A stretch of 64,000 nucleotides of DNA from Muscardinus avellanarius (GCA_963383645.1 OY726557.1:129993650-130057649); one strand, 5' to 3'; shown: positions 1 through 10,931, counted from the first letter of the stretch. The notes: generated by a model from the letters alone, not told the origin. Numbers and translations: made by a program.

Positions 1-105
1 AGCCCTTTGCAACTCAGTGAGACCTTGTTTCAAAATAAAGAAAAAAAAAATATGGCTGGGGGTGGTGTAAGTCAGAGGTAGAATGTCCCTGGGTTCCATC
101 TCCAG
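1..105 (+). mobile_element. SINE B1-dID, 5'-truncated by window edge
   Basis: The element begins in the central part and contains the tRNA-like right half (GTAAGTCAGAGGTAGAATG). It leads into a TG/TA repeat tail. Confidence 0.85.
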
Positions 106-235
106 TATGTATGTGTGTGTGTGTGTGTATGTATGTATATGTGTGTGTGTGTATATATATGTGTGTGTGTATATATATGTGTGTGTATGTATGTATATAT
201 ATATATGTATATATATATGTATATATATATATATA
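105..235. repeat. (TG)n/(TA)n compound microsatellite
   Basis: Alternating TG and TA runs form the tail of the preceding SINE. Peptides rich in His/Tyr/Thr read from it are chance frames. Confidence 0.95.
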
Positions 236-297
236 AATTTGGGAGCAGTGAGGAAGCATTGTCCAGTAGGTGCGCTGAACTTGGATGCAAAAGATTT

Positions 298-501
298 GGA
301 GCCTGGCATGGTGGCACATGCTCGTGATCCCGGATCTTGGGAGGCTGAGACAGGAGGATCACAGTTTTGAGGATAGCCTCAGCAAGTAGTGAAACTCTCA
401 TCAACCTTGTGAGACTCCGTCTCAAAATAAAATTAAAATGGGGCTGGGGGCAGGGTCTAGCTCAGAGGTTCAATCCCCAATACCACAAAAAGCAAACAAA
501 T
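298..501 (+). mobile_element. SINE B1-dID
   Basis: The left half begins GCCTGGCATGGTGGCACATG. The right half has TAGCTCAGAGGTTCAATCCCC and an A-rich tail. Confidence 0.85.
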
Positions 502-554
502 GATTTAGATTTGGGACTTGGCACTACAAATTTATTTGTGTGTGAGTGACTGCA

Positions 555-690
555 GGGTAACAACTTGTCTTCAGTTTCCTTATCTGTAAAAGAGTAATAG
601 TACGACATGTCCTTTTTCATATCAGGATGCTTGAGGCAGACATGAAGTAGTGCATGTAAAATTGTAAATGTGTTATGCAAATGTAAGATA
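555..690 (+). repeat. MIR remnant
   Basis: TCAGTTTCCTTATCTGTAAA is the well-known MIR core, followed by a diverged 3' half. Confidence 0.6.
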
Positions 691-917
691 TTATCAAATT
701 ATATTTTATGTTTAGGGGCTTTAAATATATTTTTAAACTTAAATATTACAGTTTTGGGGGGAAATGATAAATTTTAATTGTAAGAAGAATAAACAACATT
801 CAAATCTTTAGAGAGGATAAATAAACTCAAAATTGAACATGCTTTAGAACATCTCTGTATATATGTATGTGTGTATATAAAAACTGTTTAAAAATGAATA
901 TAGTCTATTTTTCAAAT

Positions 918-1145
918 GCCTTTTTTTATTCTTGCAGTACTGGGAATCGAACCCAAGGCATTCTACCTCTTGAGGTTCATGTTCAGCCCTATTTTTTGTT
1001 TTGTTTTATTTCTGAAACAGGGTCTCACTAAATTGCAGAGAGCCTCACTAAGCTAAGTAGCTGAGGCTGGCTGTGAACCTTGGCTCCTCCTGTCTCTGCC
1101 TCCCAAATACTGGGCTTACAAACATGTGCCACCACACCTGCCTTA
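918..1145 (-). mobile_element. SINE B1-dID
   Basis: This full-length antisense copy runs from CAGTACTGGGAATCGAACCC to CACCACACCTGCC. Confidence 0.85.
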
Positions 1146-1175
1146 AATGGTTTATTTATTTATTCATTTATTTAT

Positions 1176-1305
1176 TGGGGGGGTACTGGGGATGGAACAC
1201 AGGGGTTTTCTACCTCTGAGCTACACTCCCAGACTTATTTTATATTTTATTTGGAAACAGGGTCTCACTAAAGTTGCTGAGAGCCTCACTAAGTAGCTGA
1301 GGCAC
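1176..1305 (-). mobile_element. SINE B1-dID, interrupted outer copy
   Basis: The right half and centre are present up to GTAGCTGAGGCA, where another SINE (1306-1521) is inserted. GCTGAGGCTCTTTT resumes after it. A TTTA tail lies at 1150-1176. Confidence 0.75.
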
Positions 1306-1521
1306 TTTTTTTTTTTTTTTTTTTGTGGTACTGGGGTTCTTGGAAGCCCTTCTACCTCCAGGATACACTCCCACGGGCTACACTCCCAGACCTATTTTTT
1401 TACTTTTTTTGTGGAAACAGGGTCTCTTAAGCCAGCGCGGCTGGCTTCGAACCTGTGCAATCCTCCTGGCTCTGCCTCCCAAGCGTGGGGATTACAAGCT
1501 TGCTCCACCATGCCTGGCTTA
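1306..1521 (-). mobile_element. SINE B1-dID, young-type subfamily, nested
   Basis: It has the young-type signature (GTACTGGGGTTC, GGAAGCCCTTCTACCTCC, GTCTCTTAAGCCAGC) and a T18 tail. It is inserted into the copy at 1176 with AGCTGAGGC repeated on both sides. Confidence 0.85.
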
Positions 1522-1537
1522 GCTGAGGCTCTTTTAG

Positions 1538-1642
1538 CTGAGTGCAGTGACACATGCCTGTAATCCCAGTACATAAGAGGCTGAAGCAGGAGCATTACAG
1601 ATTTGAGGCTAGTGTGTGGTAACTCAAAATAAAAAAAAAATA
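1538..1642 (+). mobile_element. SINE left half (B1-like), partial
   Basis: The B1-like left monomer GCTGAGTGCAGTGACACATG is followed by an A-rich end, directly joined to the next SINE. Confidence 0.7.
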
Positions 1643-1960
1643 AGCCGGTGTGGTGGCGCATGCTTGTAATCCCAGCATTTTGGGAGGCTGAGACCAGAGG
1701 ATCACAGTTTCCGGACATCCTCAGCTACTTAGGCCCTCCGCAACTTAGTGAGATCCTGTTTCAAAATAAAGAATAAAAAAATAGGGCAGGGGATGTAGCT
1801 TGGAGGTCAAATGCCCCCTCGGTTTCATCCCCAGACCTGCAAAATAAATAAATAAATAATAAATAATAAATAAATAAATAAATAAATAAATAAAATAAAG
1901 GGGCTGGGGTATAGCTTAGTGGTAGAATGCCACTGGGTTCAATCCCCAGTACCACAATAA
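1643..1960 (+). mobile_element. SINE B1-dID of the GGTCAAATG subfamily plus an extra ID half
   Basis: The left half and the right half with GGAGGTCAAATGCC are followed by an (AAAT)n tail (1840-1895). A second ID-like half (1899-1960, TAGCTTAGTGGTAGAATGCC) comes after the tail. Confidence 0.8.
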
Positions 1961-2014
1961 ATAATAACAACAATAATCATAATAGAATAAATGGCTTTTG
2001 TTAAGCACTCAGCA

Positions 2015-2170
2015 TTGCAGTAATAATAGTTAGCACTTATTGGTTTTTATGTCAGACATCGTCTAAGCCACTTATTTTGTATCTTCTTTGTAATCTCCCG
2101 GTAGCCCTCTGAGTTATGCACTTTCACTGTAAAGACAAGGGAACTGAGATGCAGAGACGTGACATACAGA
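2015..2170 (-). repeat. MIR remnant
   Basis: TAATAGTTAGCACTTATTG and AAGGGAACTGAGATGCAGAG are the antisense MIR pattern. Confidence 0.65.
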
Positions 2171-2299
2171 TTTTTCTAATTTTCTGCAATTTTAAGAAAT
2201 CCTAATAACCACCCTCTTTCTCTCCGCTTCTAGCCTTTCCGAGTTTTATTATTATCTTTTTGGCAATCTGTTAATCAGCAGCAAAATCAAGAGGGTTGC

Positions 2300-2425
2300 T
2301 TGTTTACCAGTGTCAGTTCTCACACCCACAAGTTTCTGGGGGAAGAACCCCAGGAACTGACAGTTTTAAAACATGTTCTCCTAGGAGGTTGTGTGTATTA
2401 GCATATTTGAGAACCACAGCTTTAG
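2300..2425 (+). repeat. MER5A-like hAT-Charlie remnant
   Basis: It ends with TTTGAGAACCACAG, the MER5A terminal pattern, preceded by diverged internal sequence. The family is assigned from memory. Confidence 0.5.
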
Positions 2426-2429
2426 TTTC

Positions 2430-2640
2430 AAGGCCTGGGTCGGGATTGCTGGGTCGGTTTGGGGTTGAGACAGAATGCCAAGCTGCCCTCCAGAAATGTC
2501 ATAGCAGGTTACATTCCCACAAACAGCGTGTGATTCATTTGCGTTCTTTTATGTGGGTCCCTTCTGTGCTCCAAAATAATACTACCTTGTAAATGACTTT
2601 TTAGTTTGTCATCAGGACAGTAGCTCACTTGTAAGCTTTT
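2430..2640 (-). repeat. Old L1 fragment (3' ORF2 region, antisense)
   Basis: GGGATTGCTGGGTCGG and TTACATTCCCACAAACAG match the familiar antisense reading of the end of L1 ORF2. It is heavily diverged. Confidence 0.55.
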
Positions 2641-2888
2641 AGCCCGCATGCCTGTGTGGGTGGGTTTGTTCTGAGGTTTGAATTTGGGGTCAGGCACTCT
2701 TCTCTATGCATGTCAGCTGCTGAGGTTTTCGGAACTGGTCGGCGTATCCTGTTCCATGACACACTTTCTCATCTCTTCAACACTTGCTTTCATGTTCTTC
2801 TGCCTTTCTGTTCTCCGTGCCATTGAGGGCAGCAAATCCTGCCTTTCCAAAACTACACTGGATACATGAAGGTATAAACTCCATTCAG

Positions 2889-2968
2889 GGGCTGAGGGTG
2901 TAACTCAGTGGTATAGCGTGGGCTTAGTATGTATGAGGCCTTGGGTTCAATCCCTAGGACCAAAAATT
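2889..2968 (+). mobile_element. ID-like SINE monomer
   Basis: The tRNA-like unit GGGCTGAGGGTGTAACTCAG ends GGTTCAATCCCTAGGACC and has no B1 half. Confidence 0.75.
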
Positions 2969-3197
2969 CAATTAGCACAACAACAACAGTAACAAACAAA
3001 CCACTTTGTATCATTGGTCCTTACAGAGGGAAACAAACTCTCGTTCCGTCTATGTAAGTTAACTCTGATCTCTCCTCTATTACCAGGTTTGAGCACCCTA
3101 GTTAATCCTATTCTTTGTCTAGGGCCCTTCTGCCCAATTAACCAGAAAGTCTTGATCCTGCCAACTTCCAATCTGCCCTTGTCAAAACTATAATTCT

Positions 3198-3374
3198 AGT
3201 GGGGCGTGATGGCGCACGCCTGTAATCCCAGTACTTGGGAGGCTGAGATAGGAAGATTGCAAATTTGAGGCTAGCTCATGGTAATTTATTGAGATACTGT
3301 TTCAAAATAGAAAATAAAAAGAGTTAGGGTGTAGCTCAGTAGTAGAGTGCCCCTGGTTCCATCTCCAGTACCAG

Positions 3375-3375
<1 letters not shown>
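3198..3375 (+). mobile_element. SINE B1-dID
   Basis: Both halves are present (GGGGCGTGATGGCGCACGCC and GTAGCTCAGTAGTAGAGTGC). The tail is a CA repeat. Confidence 0.85.
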
Positions 3376-3416
<41 letters not shown>

Positions 3417-3457
3417 CACACGCACACGCACACACACACACGTACGCACACACACAC
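3375..3457. repeat. (CA)n microsatellite
   Basis: About 80 bp of CA with CG interruptions forms the 3' tail of the SINE at 3198. Confidence 0.95.
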
Positions 3458-3534
3458 GTTGCACATGAAAATGAAATTGTTTCTTCTACACTGTGTTCAC
3501 TTGGGGGTAAGCTTGTTTTCTCATGCAGGTTCCC
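3458..3534 (+). repeat. Local duplicate A (pair with 4034-4111)
   Basis: This 77-bp segment is about 83% identical to 4034-4111 in the same orientation. Both contain GCACTGTGT/ACACTGTGT, AAGCTTG and TGCAGG. It is not a repeat family I recognise. Confidence 0.7.
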
Positions 3535-4033
3535 CAAAATGAAACTACATTCTTCCTTCTGATCTACATGAAGATTATTTATTTGACCCCAGATTTTACC
3601 CTTTGGTCTTGCTGAATTAAAATTTTTAATAAAGCAAGAGTCTACTCATATTGAGACTCCAAAAAAATTATCTTCCTTGTACCTTGAAAATGGAATCTTT
3701 TTTAAAGTTCTTTGTCTTGGAAACAAGAAAGTATTTTTCTGTCTTAAAGGAGACAGAAAGACCTTTTTGCTAGTTCAGTAACAACCCTAAACAACTAAGC
3801 TCTTGACATTTAACAAGTTCTACACAGACCTCAGCCTGAGAGATTATGGACTCCGGAATACTCCGTAGGACGATGACTCACTTCACACTTTCACATAGAG
3901 TTTATGTTACTCAGCTATGACAATAATTGTTTCTAATTGTCTCTGAAGTCTTTTTTTTAACTTTAAAACTCTGTGCAGATAAATAAAGCCATAAAAAACT
4001 GGAGATGGGTAGGTTATCTGTAATCTTAATGTT

Positions 4034-4111
4034 GTTGCATATGAAAATGAAAATGTTTTCTTCTGCACTGTGTTTCCTTAGGGGCAAGCTTGCGTTCTCC
4101 TGCAGGCTCCT
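4034..4111 (+). repeat. Local duplicate B (pair with 3458-3534)
   Basis: The second copy starts GTTGCATATGAAAATGAAAA and aligns over its whole length with few indels. The flanks differ. Confidence 0.7.
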
Positions 4112-5520
4112 GAACCAGATCACTTTATAGAACATTTCAGATGTGAGGACGTCTAGTCTGTGAGTGAGTATATTAATGTGAAAGGAAAACTAGAGCAATT
4201 GAATTGGAATGCTGGGCTCCTGGACCTCTCCCTTCCCTCTGCTGAGCGTGTGTTTCCTCTGGGACTGTGAATTTGAGGCCCGTAAAGATAATGATTTGAA
4301 ACTCCAAGTATTCCTTGAAAATACCGTAGAACAGACTGAAGGCATCAAAGGACCATATTATTTTTATTTCATTAAGCAGTATTTTGGGCATGGAGGTTCT
4401 GGTGAAAAGCTGGGTGTTCATCTGTTTTTAGAAGTGGAGTTGTGAGTTCGATTTGGGAAATGTGAGTCCACACATGGGCCGACGTGCCAGGGGCTTCCAG
4501 GAGAGCAAGCGCTGCTCTGGGATTTCTAATGCTGCTGCTTTTATATGTCCACATTCAGCAAATACCAGTTTGGCTTAATTCTGGCTTGGTCCCAACCTTC
4601 AGAGAATAGAATTCAAATGAGCACAGAATTGTCTCAGAGATATGGGTCAGTTGTCTTCATACCCATTATATGTTGGCCTGAAGATCTGTCAGAACACCTC
4701 CTAAACACTAACTGATAAAAGTCACAACCCCACTTCAGGAAGTATGGACTGTGTTCTGGTTTCAGAACAGAAAACCAAAATCTTTCGAGCTATATCCATT
4801 TACGATCTCTGCGAAGAAAACAGTCTATTGTTCTGTCTACACAAATGAGTGATTTGACTAATTTTCCCCCCTGAGTTGGCAGAATCTTTTCTTGAACTGA
4901 TTGAAACGACCAGATGTTTTGGCAGCTTCTGTAGATGTCTACATAATCTAAGCGACTCAATAATCGACTTAAGTCAACGGATCAGGACGGGGACTGGCAA
5001 TGGAATTGGGGATTCTCTGTTCTGTGCCGACTTCGGATTCCATTTACAAAAACAGACGGCTTGCCTCAGAGAGCTGCGGGGAGATCGACATCATCGCCTT
5101 TATTTACTTTAGCAGTTTACAGCCTATTTAGATCTGAGCATCCCTGTAACTTATAAATGTAATGAAGGAAAAAACCACAGCATCAGAGAGCTATAAAAAT
5201 GGTCCTTTAGGCTGTCTGCTCAGTGAGGTAAATATTTCTCTGCCTAAAAAAATCCCTGGATGAAAACCTAAGCAAAGTCCCTTTGACTCAGACTACCCAC
5301 AAAAGGATTTAGCATTTTCTAAAGTTTTGGAGTGTTTTATGTGAGAATGTTTAATACAGAATTTCCCATATATTTCTCTTTTTTTTTGAGAATGCTTGCT
5401 GTATTATACTCACCATTGATGATAAAAATATTCTTAGAAAATAGCTCATGATAGTCAACTTTTTCTTAAAAGCCTATGATTATAAGAACTGTTTCTAATT
5501 GTATAATATTTATTGAAAAA
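4112..5520. other. Non-repeat intergenic DNA
   Basis: I see no SINE or coding gene here. The CpG-retaining patch at 4905-5105 is the only local structure noted. Short open frames have no recognisable product. Confidence 0.6.
4905..5105. promoter_or_regulatory. CpG-retaining patch in AT-rich upstream DNA
   Basis: About 11 CpG dinucleotides fall in 200 bp, against roughly one per 100 bp in the surroundings. The patch is not a SINE and has no recognisable coding sequence. CpG retention suggests an unmethylated regulatory element, but a recently inserted unknown sequence would look the same. Confidence 0.3.
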
Positions 5521-5524
5521 GAAA

Positions 5525-5712
5525 AAAGTGAGCTGTATATGTGCATGCCTGTAATCCCAGTACTTGGGAGGCTGAGACAGGAGGATCTCAGGTTCAAGAC
5601 TAGCCTCAGCAACTTAGGGAGATTCTCAGTAACCTAGTGAGACCTCGTTTCAAAACAAAAAAATAAAAAGGGCCAGGAGTGTGTAGCTTGGGCTCAATCC
5701 CTAGCGCCCCCC
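5525..5712 (+). mobile_element. SINE B1-dID
   Basis: The left half is weak at its start; TGTAATCCCAGTACTTGGGA follows, then a right half with a deletion and a C-rich end. Confidence 0.8.
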
Positions 5713-5804
5713 CACCCCCCACAACTCCACCAGAAAAAGGAAATAATGTACAGACCCCAAGACAGGATGATACCACCAATGTGAAACTCTGGGCTGGAGA
5801 GCTT

Positions 5805-5888
5805 GATTCTCTTCTCTTCTCTTCTCTTCTCTTCTCTTCTCTTCTCTTCTCTCCTCTCCTCTCCTCTCCTCTCCTCTCCTCTCCTCTG
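5805..5888. repeat. (CTTCT)n then (CTCCT)n pentamer repeat
   Basis: About 45 bp of TTCTC units change to about 35 bp of TCCTC units. Peptides of Arg/Glu or Leu/Ser read here are artefacts. Confidence 0.95.
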
Positions 5889-5889
5889 C

Positions 5890-6920
5890 TCACCTCTTTT
5901 TTTTCTCCTTCTGCAACATTAAGGGAGAAAAAAATATAATTTGCTTGAATTCTTGAGCTTACTTAATAAATAAAAATTTCCCTTGAGTCTTCTTTCCCTC
6001 CCTCTTCTCCTTTCTTCATAATTAGAAAAAGAAAGAATCAAAGAAAACAAAAGCAAGAAAGCAGCAGGAAAGTGTATAGAGCGTGTGGCCACTGGCTCAC
6101 ACGCGTGGCACATGGAGAGAAATGCAGGCACGCACACGGCTTTTAGACCTAAGTAGGTGATTAGCACCTGTGTCCAGGAGTTTGTACAAACTTCCTCTTT
6201 CTGAAGGACCTGGAGCACAGAGGCCATTACATTCTCTGCTTGGCACGTCGCACCCAGGGTTCTTGGTAAACAGTGTTTTGTGTTAGCATAGTAACAATTG
6301 TGCCAGCAGATTTCCTCAGCGGCTCTCTGCCACCTCATTTTCCTTCCTTGTGTTCAGGAGGCCGACTGGCTCCTCAAGTCTCCCCTTTGCCTGCAGATAC
6401 AGGAGCCTTCTTGTGTTTGATAACAGCCGGAGCTAATGGCTGACCACCAACTGCTCGTTGGCTTTATAATCTTGTGCGCTGTGTGCTCCACACTGGGGAG
6501 GACCACGGAGGATCCATGAGCAACCTGACCAGGACTGCGCGAGGCCAAGGAAAATATTTTATGAGATGATCTGGGCGGGCTGTCACCTGGTGGGTTCAGG
6601 ACTGGCATCTTGGGGGACAGACAAAAAACCGTGAGAACCTAAAGGACCCAGTCTCCGGTGAGGTGCCAGTCAGACTGATTGACACCTGCAGATGGCAAAG
6701 TCTGTGGCTGCAGGGCCAGCTGTGAAGTGGCACTTAAGGACCCTCAGTGGCCAAGGCCATTTCCTTTAGCTAGCAATCGTCCTGTGCTCCTCCTCCTGCC
6801 CTCTCATTCTTAATTTCTTTGTTGACTGTGGATTTCGAACATTGAGAAAGCCCAACTCTATCAGACAAAGCATCAGAGGCCAGCTCTGGTGTTTTTAAAG
6901 AATGGTTTTGTTTTGTAATG
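5890..6920. other. Non-repeat intergenic DNA
   Basis: There is no coding gene or recognisable SINE. It contains the PBX/MEIS-like site at 6676. Confidence 0.5.
6676..6690 (+). promoter_or_regulatory. Related PBX/MEIS-like site with E-box CACCTG
   Basis: TGATTGACACCTGCAG shares TGATTGACA with the two sites at 8394 and 11817 and again runs directly into an E-box, here CACCTG. It lies in non-repeat DNA 5.3 kb upstream of BARX2. Function is inferred. Confidence 0.35.

Positions 6921-6922
<2 letters not shown>

Positions 6923-6953
<31 letters not shown>
6923..6953. repeat. (GT)n microsatellite
   Basis: About 31 bp of GT sits at the tail of the antisense SINE that follows. Confidence 0.95.
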
Positions 6954-6958
<5 letters not shown>

Positions 6959-7144
6959 GGAGAAGGAACCCAGAGGCTTTTCTACCTCCAGGCTATACAC
7001 CCAGACCTATTTTATACTTTATTTGGAAACAGGGTCTCACTAAGTTGCTGAGAGCGTAGCTGAAGCTGGCCTCGACCTGTGCAATCCTTCTGTCTCAGCC
7101 TTCCAAGCGCAGAGATTAGAAGCGTGAGGCACCACGCCCGGCTA
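6954..7144 (-). mobile_element. SINE B1-dID
   Basis: The antisense copy ends GGCACCACGCCCGGCTA. CTTTTCTACCTCCAGGC marks its right half. Confidence 0.85.
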
Positions 7145-8637
7145 ATATTTTCACACTATCGAGACAGTGTGCCTTTTATTTTCTTGGCTACATCAGTGGG
7201 ATAATTGAGGCACAGAGAATATTGGCAGAAAATGGCTGCCCAATGTCAGGAGAGTACAATTAAAAAAAAAAAAAAGATCCTCAAATCTTAAATTGCGTTC
7301 CAAGCTTTTCAAAAGTTGGAAACATCTGGACAACTTATTAAATACCAACATCTTCGTGTAAATGTTCAGTGCTCTGCATATATAGCTATTAGCTTACTTT
7401 TCCCCTCCACTTAAACTGGGCTTCTGAGAAAGGACAGAAGGCTCTAGGCAGTCAATTTCAAGTCCATTTGTCAAGTGGATGGCATTTGTGCCCTCTCTTA
7501 AAAAGATGCCTTACAGTGTATGAGAACAGTTTTTGTAAATTAATATCATCATTAAAAATAAGCTAGCCTGTGTACACCTCCTTTAACTTGTTATTCGAGG
7601 CTGCGGAGCCTGGCTGTGCAGACAGCAAGCAGTCTTGGCATGGCCCCGGGGCCCGGGGGAGTATTAACTTACAAGGCTTTCCCTATTTTGCTTTTACATG
7701 TCTGAAACTATTTCAAAACTTAGCGGCTGAAATGCATGTTATTAAATACACTAGATGAGCATGTAAGACGTGGCTTTCGGCCCCCTCCTCCCCCCTTTGG
7801 AGGAAAGATGGCGGGGAAATGAATTAGTGCACTTAGAAGACTCCTGTCATGGCTGCTCCTGAGTATTTATATTGATGCGTAGCTCAAGATGAGAAAAGGA
7901 TAGTTAAACCAAGAGTCAGACTGAGCCCATCTAGGGTTAGTTCCTAGGAGCAATTTCAGGGTCACCCTAGGATTTCTGAAAACCACTTTGTTTTATTAAA
8001 ATTCCGTAGTTCTAGATGAGTGGAGGTACTGCGTGTGCAGTTAAATGGGAAAGAGGAATTCTTGGTTTCTAGTTGTCTCCAGCCCTAAGTTTGCAGAGGT
8101 GACCCTGTCTCCTCTCTGGCTGGGCTTCGAAGTTGGGAGGCGATCCCCTGAACCTTCCTGGAGGGTGGGAATTTCTCTCTCCTTCCATGTCTCTGTAAGG
8201 GTGCCCAGGGCAGAGGTCTGTTCCTGTCTGCGTGGGTTCCTCTGTGGGTGAAGTCATAGGAGGCTGGAAAGTGTCTGTGGCTCTCTAGCAGCTGGAAAAG
8301 GGTTGAGTCTCTCCGGCAGATGTTTGCTGTTCCAGCCACTTCATTAATGTTGGAAACAAAACCCCAGACTATTCTGACCAAAGTTCCACTTTGTGATTGA
8401 CAGCTGGGGTGTGCTTCCTCCCGCAGAAGAGCTTTACAGTCTGAGAGTGCAGAGAGGGAGGGAAGAGAGGGGGGACAGGAGCAGAAAGGGAACTGGGCTA
8501 GATGCCACGGCTAAGAACCCAAAATTATCAAGGAAAGAGAAGAGACTCATTTAAAGAGAAAGATAAATTTAGTACAACTAATTAAGATTTGATGTCCCTT
8601 CAAACACATTATATAATTTGGTTTGCCCAGCTTTCAT
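7145..8637. other. SINE-free upstream DNA
   Basis: Mostly unique sequence with a possible weak MIR at 7150-7260. It includes AT-rich homeodomain-type cores at 7540-7760 and the PBX-MEIS/E-box at 8394. No coding gene is supported. Confidence 0.5.
8394..8406 (+). promoter_or_regulatory. Second PBX-MEIS/E-box composite site
   Basis: This is an exact copy of the 13-bp TGATTGACAGCTG found in the proximal promoter, 3.4 kb further upstream in SINE-free DNA. It is not part of a recognisable repeat. Confidence 0.5.
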
Positions 8638-8950
8638 GCATTCATTTATTCATGACACATTTACTGAAAACCCACCATGTGCCAGGTGCTACACGGATAC
8701 TGGTGATACAAGACCAATGGTGCTGCAGAGGGCGTCGGCCCGCCAGGAGTCCATTGTCCAGCCAGTGAAATAAATGCAAAAGAGAACACACAGGACAGGA
8801 GGTGCTAGGAGAGAGGTGGGGCCACAATCACCAGCCCCGGGGAGTGGGGAAATGCTCAGGGAGAGGGTGACAGTGGAGATGGGTCTCAGACTGGCTCTCC
8901 AGCAAAGGAGGGAGGGGATGGGGTGCCCAGGGCATTCCTATTAAAGGGAA
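8638..8950 (+). repeat. L2 (LINE2) 3' remnant
   Basis: ATTCATTTATTCATG, then ATGTGCCAGGTGCTACACGG and a gapped match to the rest of L2 (GATGGGGTGCCCAGGGCATTCC-like end). Confidence 0.65.
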
Positions 8951-9496
8951 TAGGCTTGTTTGCATAAAGGAATGGATTAATTATGAAAGGTCAACCTTGT
9001 GAAGCAGCTATAAAGATTACCATTCACAAATTAATAAAACAAAAACAAAAACCCGAGGCTCATAGCAACCGAGAGCCAAGGTTTCAGCCTCCAAGATCTG
9101 GAATCTCTGCCTCCTCCAGCAGCAGGAGAGGCCTTTGTGCCTGCAGAATTCCCTCCCCACCCGGACACGAAATTTCTTGCCTCTGTAGTGAAATATAGAA
9201 AAGACGAAAAGTCCAAGGAGTTGGTCAGAATGTTTCCCCTCCCTTTTTTTAAAAAAGCTATTTTAACATTGCAGATTTCAAATCAAGTCTGGAGTCTGGG
9301 CAAATTTTGTGTCTGTGGCTGAGTGGAAACTAGGAGTAACGGGGTTGGGGGCCACGGAGGAGAGGCGGGTCGCGGGGCATTCCCACCTGGCCCCAGAGCG
9401 GGGATGCTGGCCATGTTGATCAGAGCCCTGCCATAGCCGCCACGCCGCGCCCGGGTTTGGAGAAAGGGAAGGAGAAGAGGAATAAAAGAAGTAAAG

Positions 9497-9701
9497 AAGC
9501 GGGGCGCAGAGCGCGCCTGTAGCCTCAGTACTTGGGAGGCTGAGATAGGAGGATCTCAAGTTCCAGGGCAGTGTGAGATAATTTAGCAAGACTGTTAAAA
9601 CAAAACAAAACAAAAAACAAAACAAAACAAAACACGGGGGGGGGGGAGGTCGCTGGGGGTTGTGGCTCAGAGGTCAACCCCCCCCTCCCAGTACCACAAG
9701 G
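9497..9701 (+). mobile_element. SINE B1-dID, the only SINE in 7.1-19.2 kb
   Basis: The left half starts GGGGCGCAGAGCGCGCC. The centre has an expanded (CAAAA)n and G10 run, and the right half ends CCAGTACCAC. Confidence 0.85.
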
Positions 9702-10489
9702 GCGGATGAGGGGAAAAAAGAAGGCAAACAGGATGGACTATGAAGAAGGCAATCGAGGGCAGAAGGGAGAAAGAAAAGAGAGCGGGCAACTGACCTAAAC
9801 GAGGCCGCGCCGCGGAACGGGAAAGGGGAGGGGGAGGACCAGCCCGAGGGAAGGAGGGAAGGCCTGAGTGGGGGTGCAGGAAGTGGGGAGAGGCAGAGGG
9901 AGAGAGGACGAGGAAAAGGACTGTGGCAGGGCCCCGAGAGTGACCCCGGGCGCGCGCCTCTGGTGGACGCACTGCGGGGCCGACGCGATGAGCGTCCCGA
10001 GCAGCGCCTAGGGTGCTGGCCCCGAGCGCTCCAGGACTGCCCCGCAGTCAGCTCTGCCCACGCCACGGGCTCTCAGATCCCTCCAAACCCTGGCTTCTTC
10101 CCGGTTGCCTACAGCTCTGCACTTTTCTCCGAGCAAAGGCAGCGCCCGTAGGCTCCGGCCCGGGCTCCTGGCGCGGCGGGCTCCTGCAGCACCTGCGCCC
10201 TGGACAACCCTTTAGCCGCAGCGCTGGACAGCGACGCCCGGGCGGAGCCGCGAGCAGCGCCGGGTCCCCAGCCCCGACAGCCGAGCCCGCGCAGGTCCAG
10301 CCGCGGGGGCCCAGGCGGCCGTCCCCGGAATGGGGCGCGCGCCGCCGCCGGGGCACCTGGCGGCCCTTCTCCAGCCGCTTCTGCTTGGAGGGGAATAAAT
10401 AAAAACAATTCTAAGTGGAGAGGAGAGCTAGGGAGCACACACACATTTGATGAATGTTCTTCAAATACGGGTTGCGGGCCGTGTCTAAT

Positions 10490-10547
10490 GCAAGTCGTTC
10501 TATTAATATGTTTTTCTCTAAGTGCCTAATTATTAGTTCTCCAAGTG
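10490..10547 (+). promoter_or_regulatory. AT-rich islet with homeodomain and NK-type cores
   Basis: Within GC-rich flanks this short AT-rich stretch holds ATTAAT, TAATTATTAG and two AAGTG cores (about 10521 and 10543) of the NKX2 type. The contrast in base composition suggests a retained binding module. This is a motif reading only. Confidence 0.3.
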
Positions 10548-10896
10548 TGCCCCTTCTCTGAATTTAATCCCTTCCCAGCTACGCCCATCGACTTGGCTCC
10601 GCGGTCCCGTGGGCGAGCAGGTCCGCAGAGACCTCTCAAATTCGCGCTCGCTTCCAGGCTGCGAGCGGGAAGGAAATCTCGGCCGCCCAACAGTTTGGGT
10701 CCCAATCTTGCGTTTCATTTCCAGCCCCGTGCACACCGGTTCTGAGACAAAATTGTGGGAACAGGCACGCACTCGGGGGGTTCCAGCCGACTACGGTGCG
10801 ACGGGCAGGCATCGGGAACCGTCTCGGGCACCGGGCTCGGTGGGGACCCCCGGACCCCAACGAGGACGGCCGTAGGCAAACGTGTGTACAAGTATT

Positions 10897-10931
10897 GATT
10901 AGGAGGCTCGGGGATTAGGGTCGCTGATTAG
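10897..10931 (+). promoter_or_regulatory. Cluster of three GATTAG homeodomain-type cores
   Basis: GATTAG occurs at 10897, 10913 and 10926. The middle copy reads GGATTAGG, the TAATCC core of bicoid-class (OTX/PITX/GSC) factors on the other strand. The cluster is about 1.1 kb upstream of the BARX2 ATG, inside the CpG island. Confidence 0.35.

Noticed and set aside
14..425. Tyr/Ile/His-rich frames
   Set aside because: They are read from the TG/TA microsatellite and a SINE tail.
9674..10402. Overlapping long frames upstream of BARX2
   Set aside because: They are Pro/Arg/Ala-rich chance frames in GC-rich DNA, partly overlapping a SINE.
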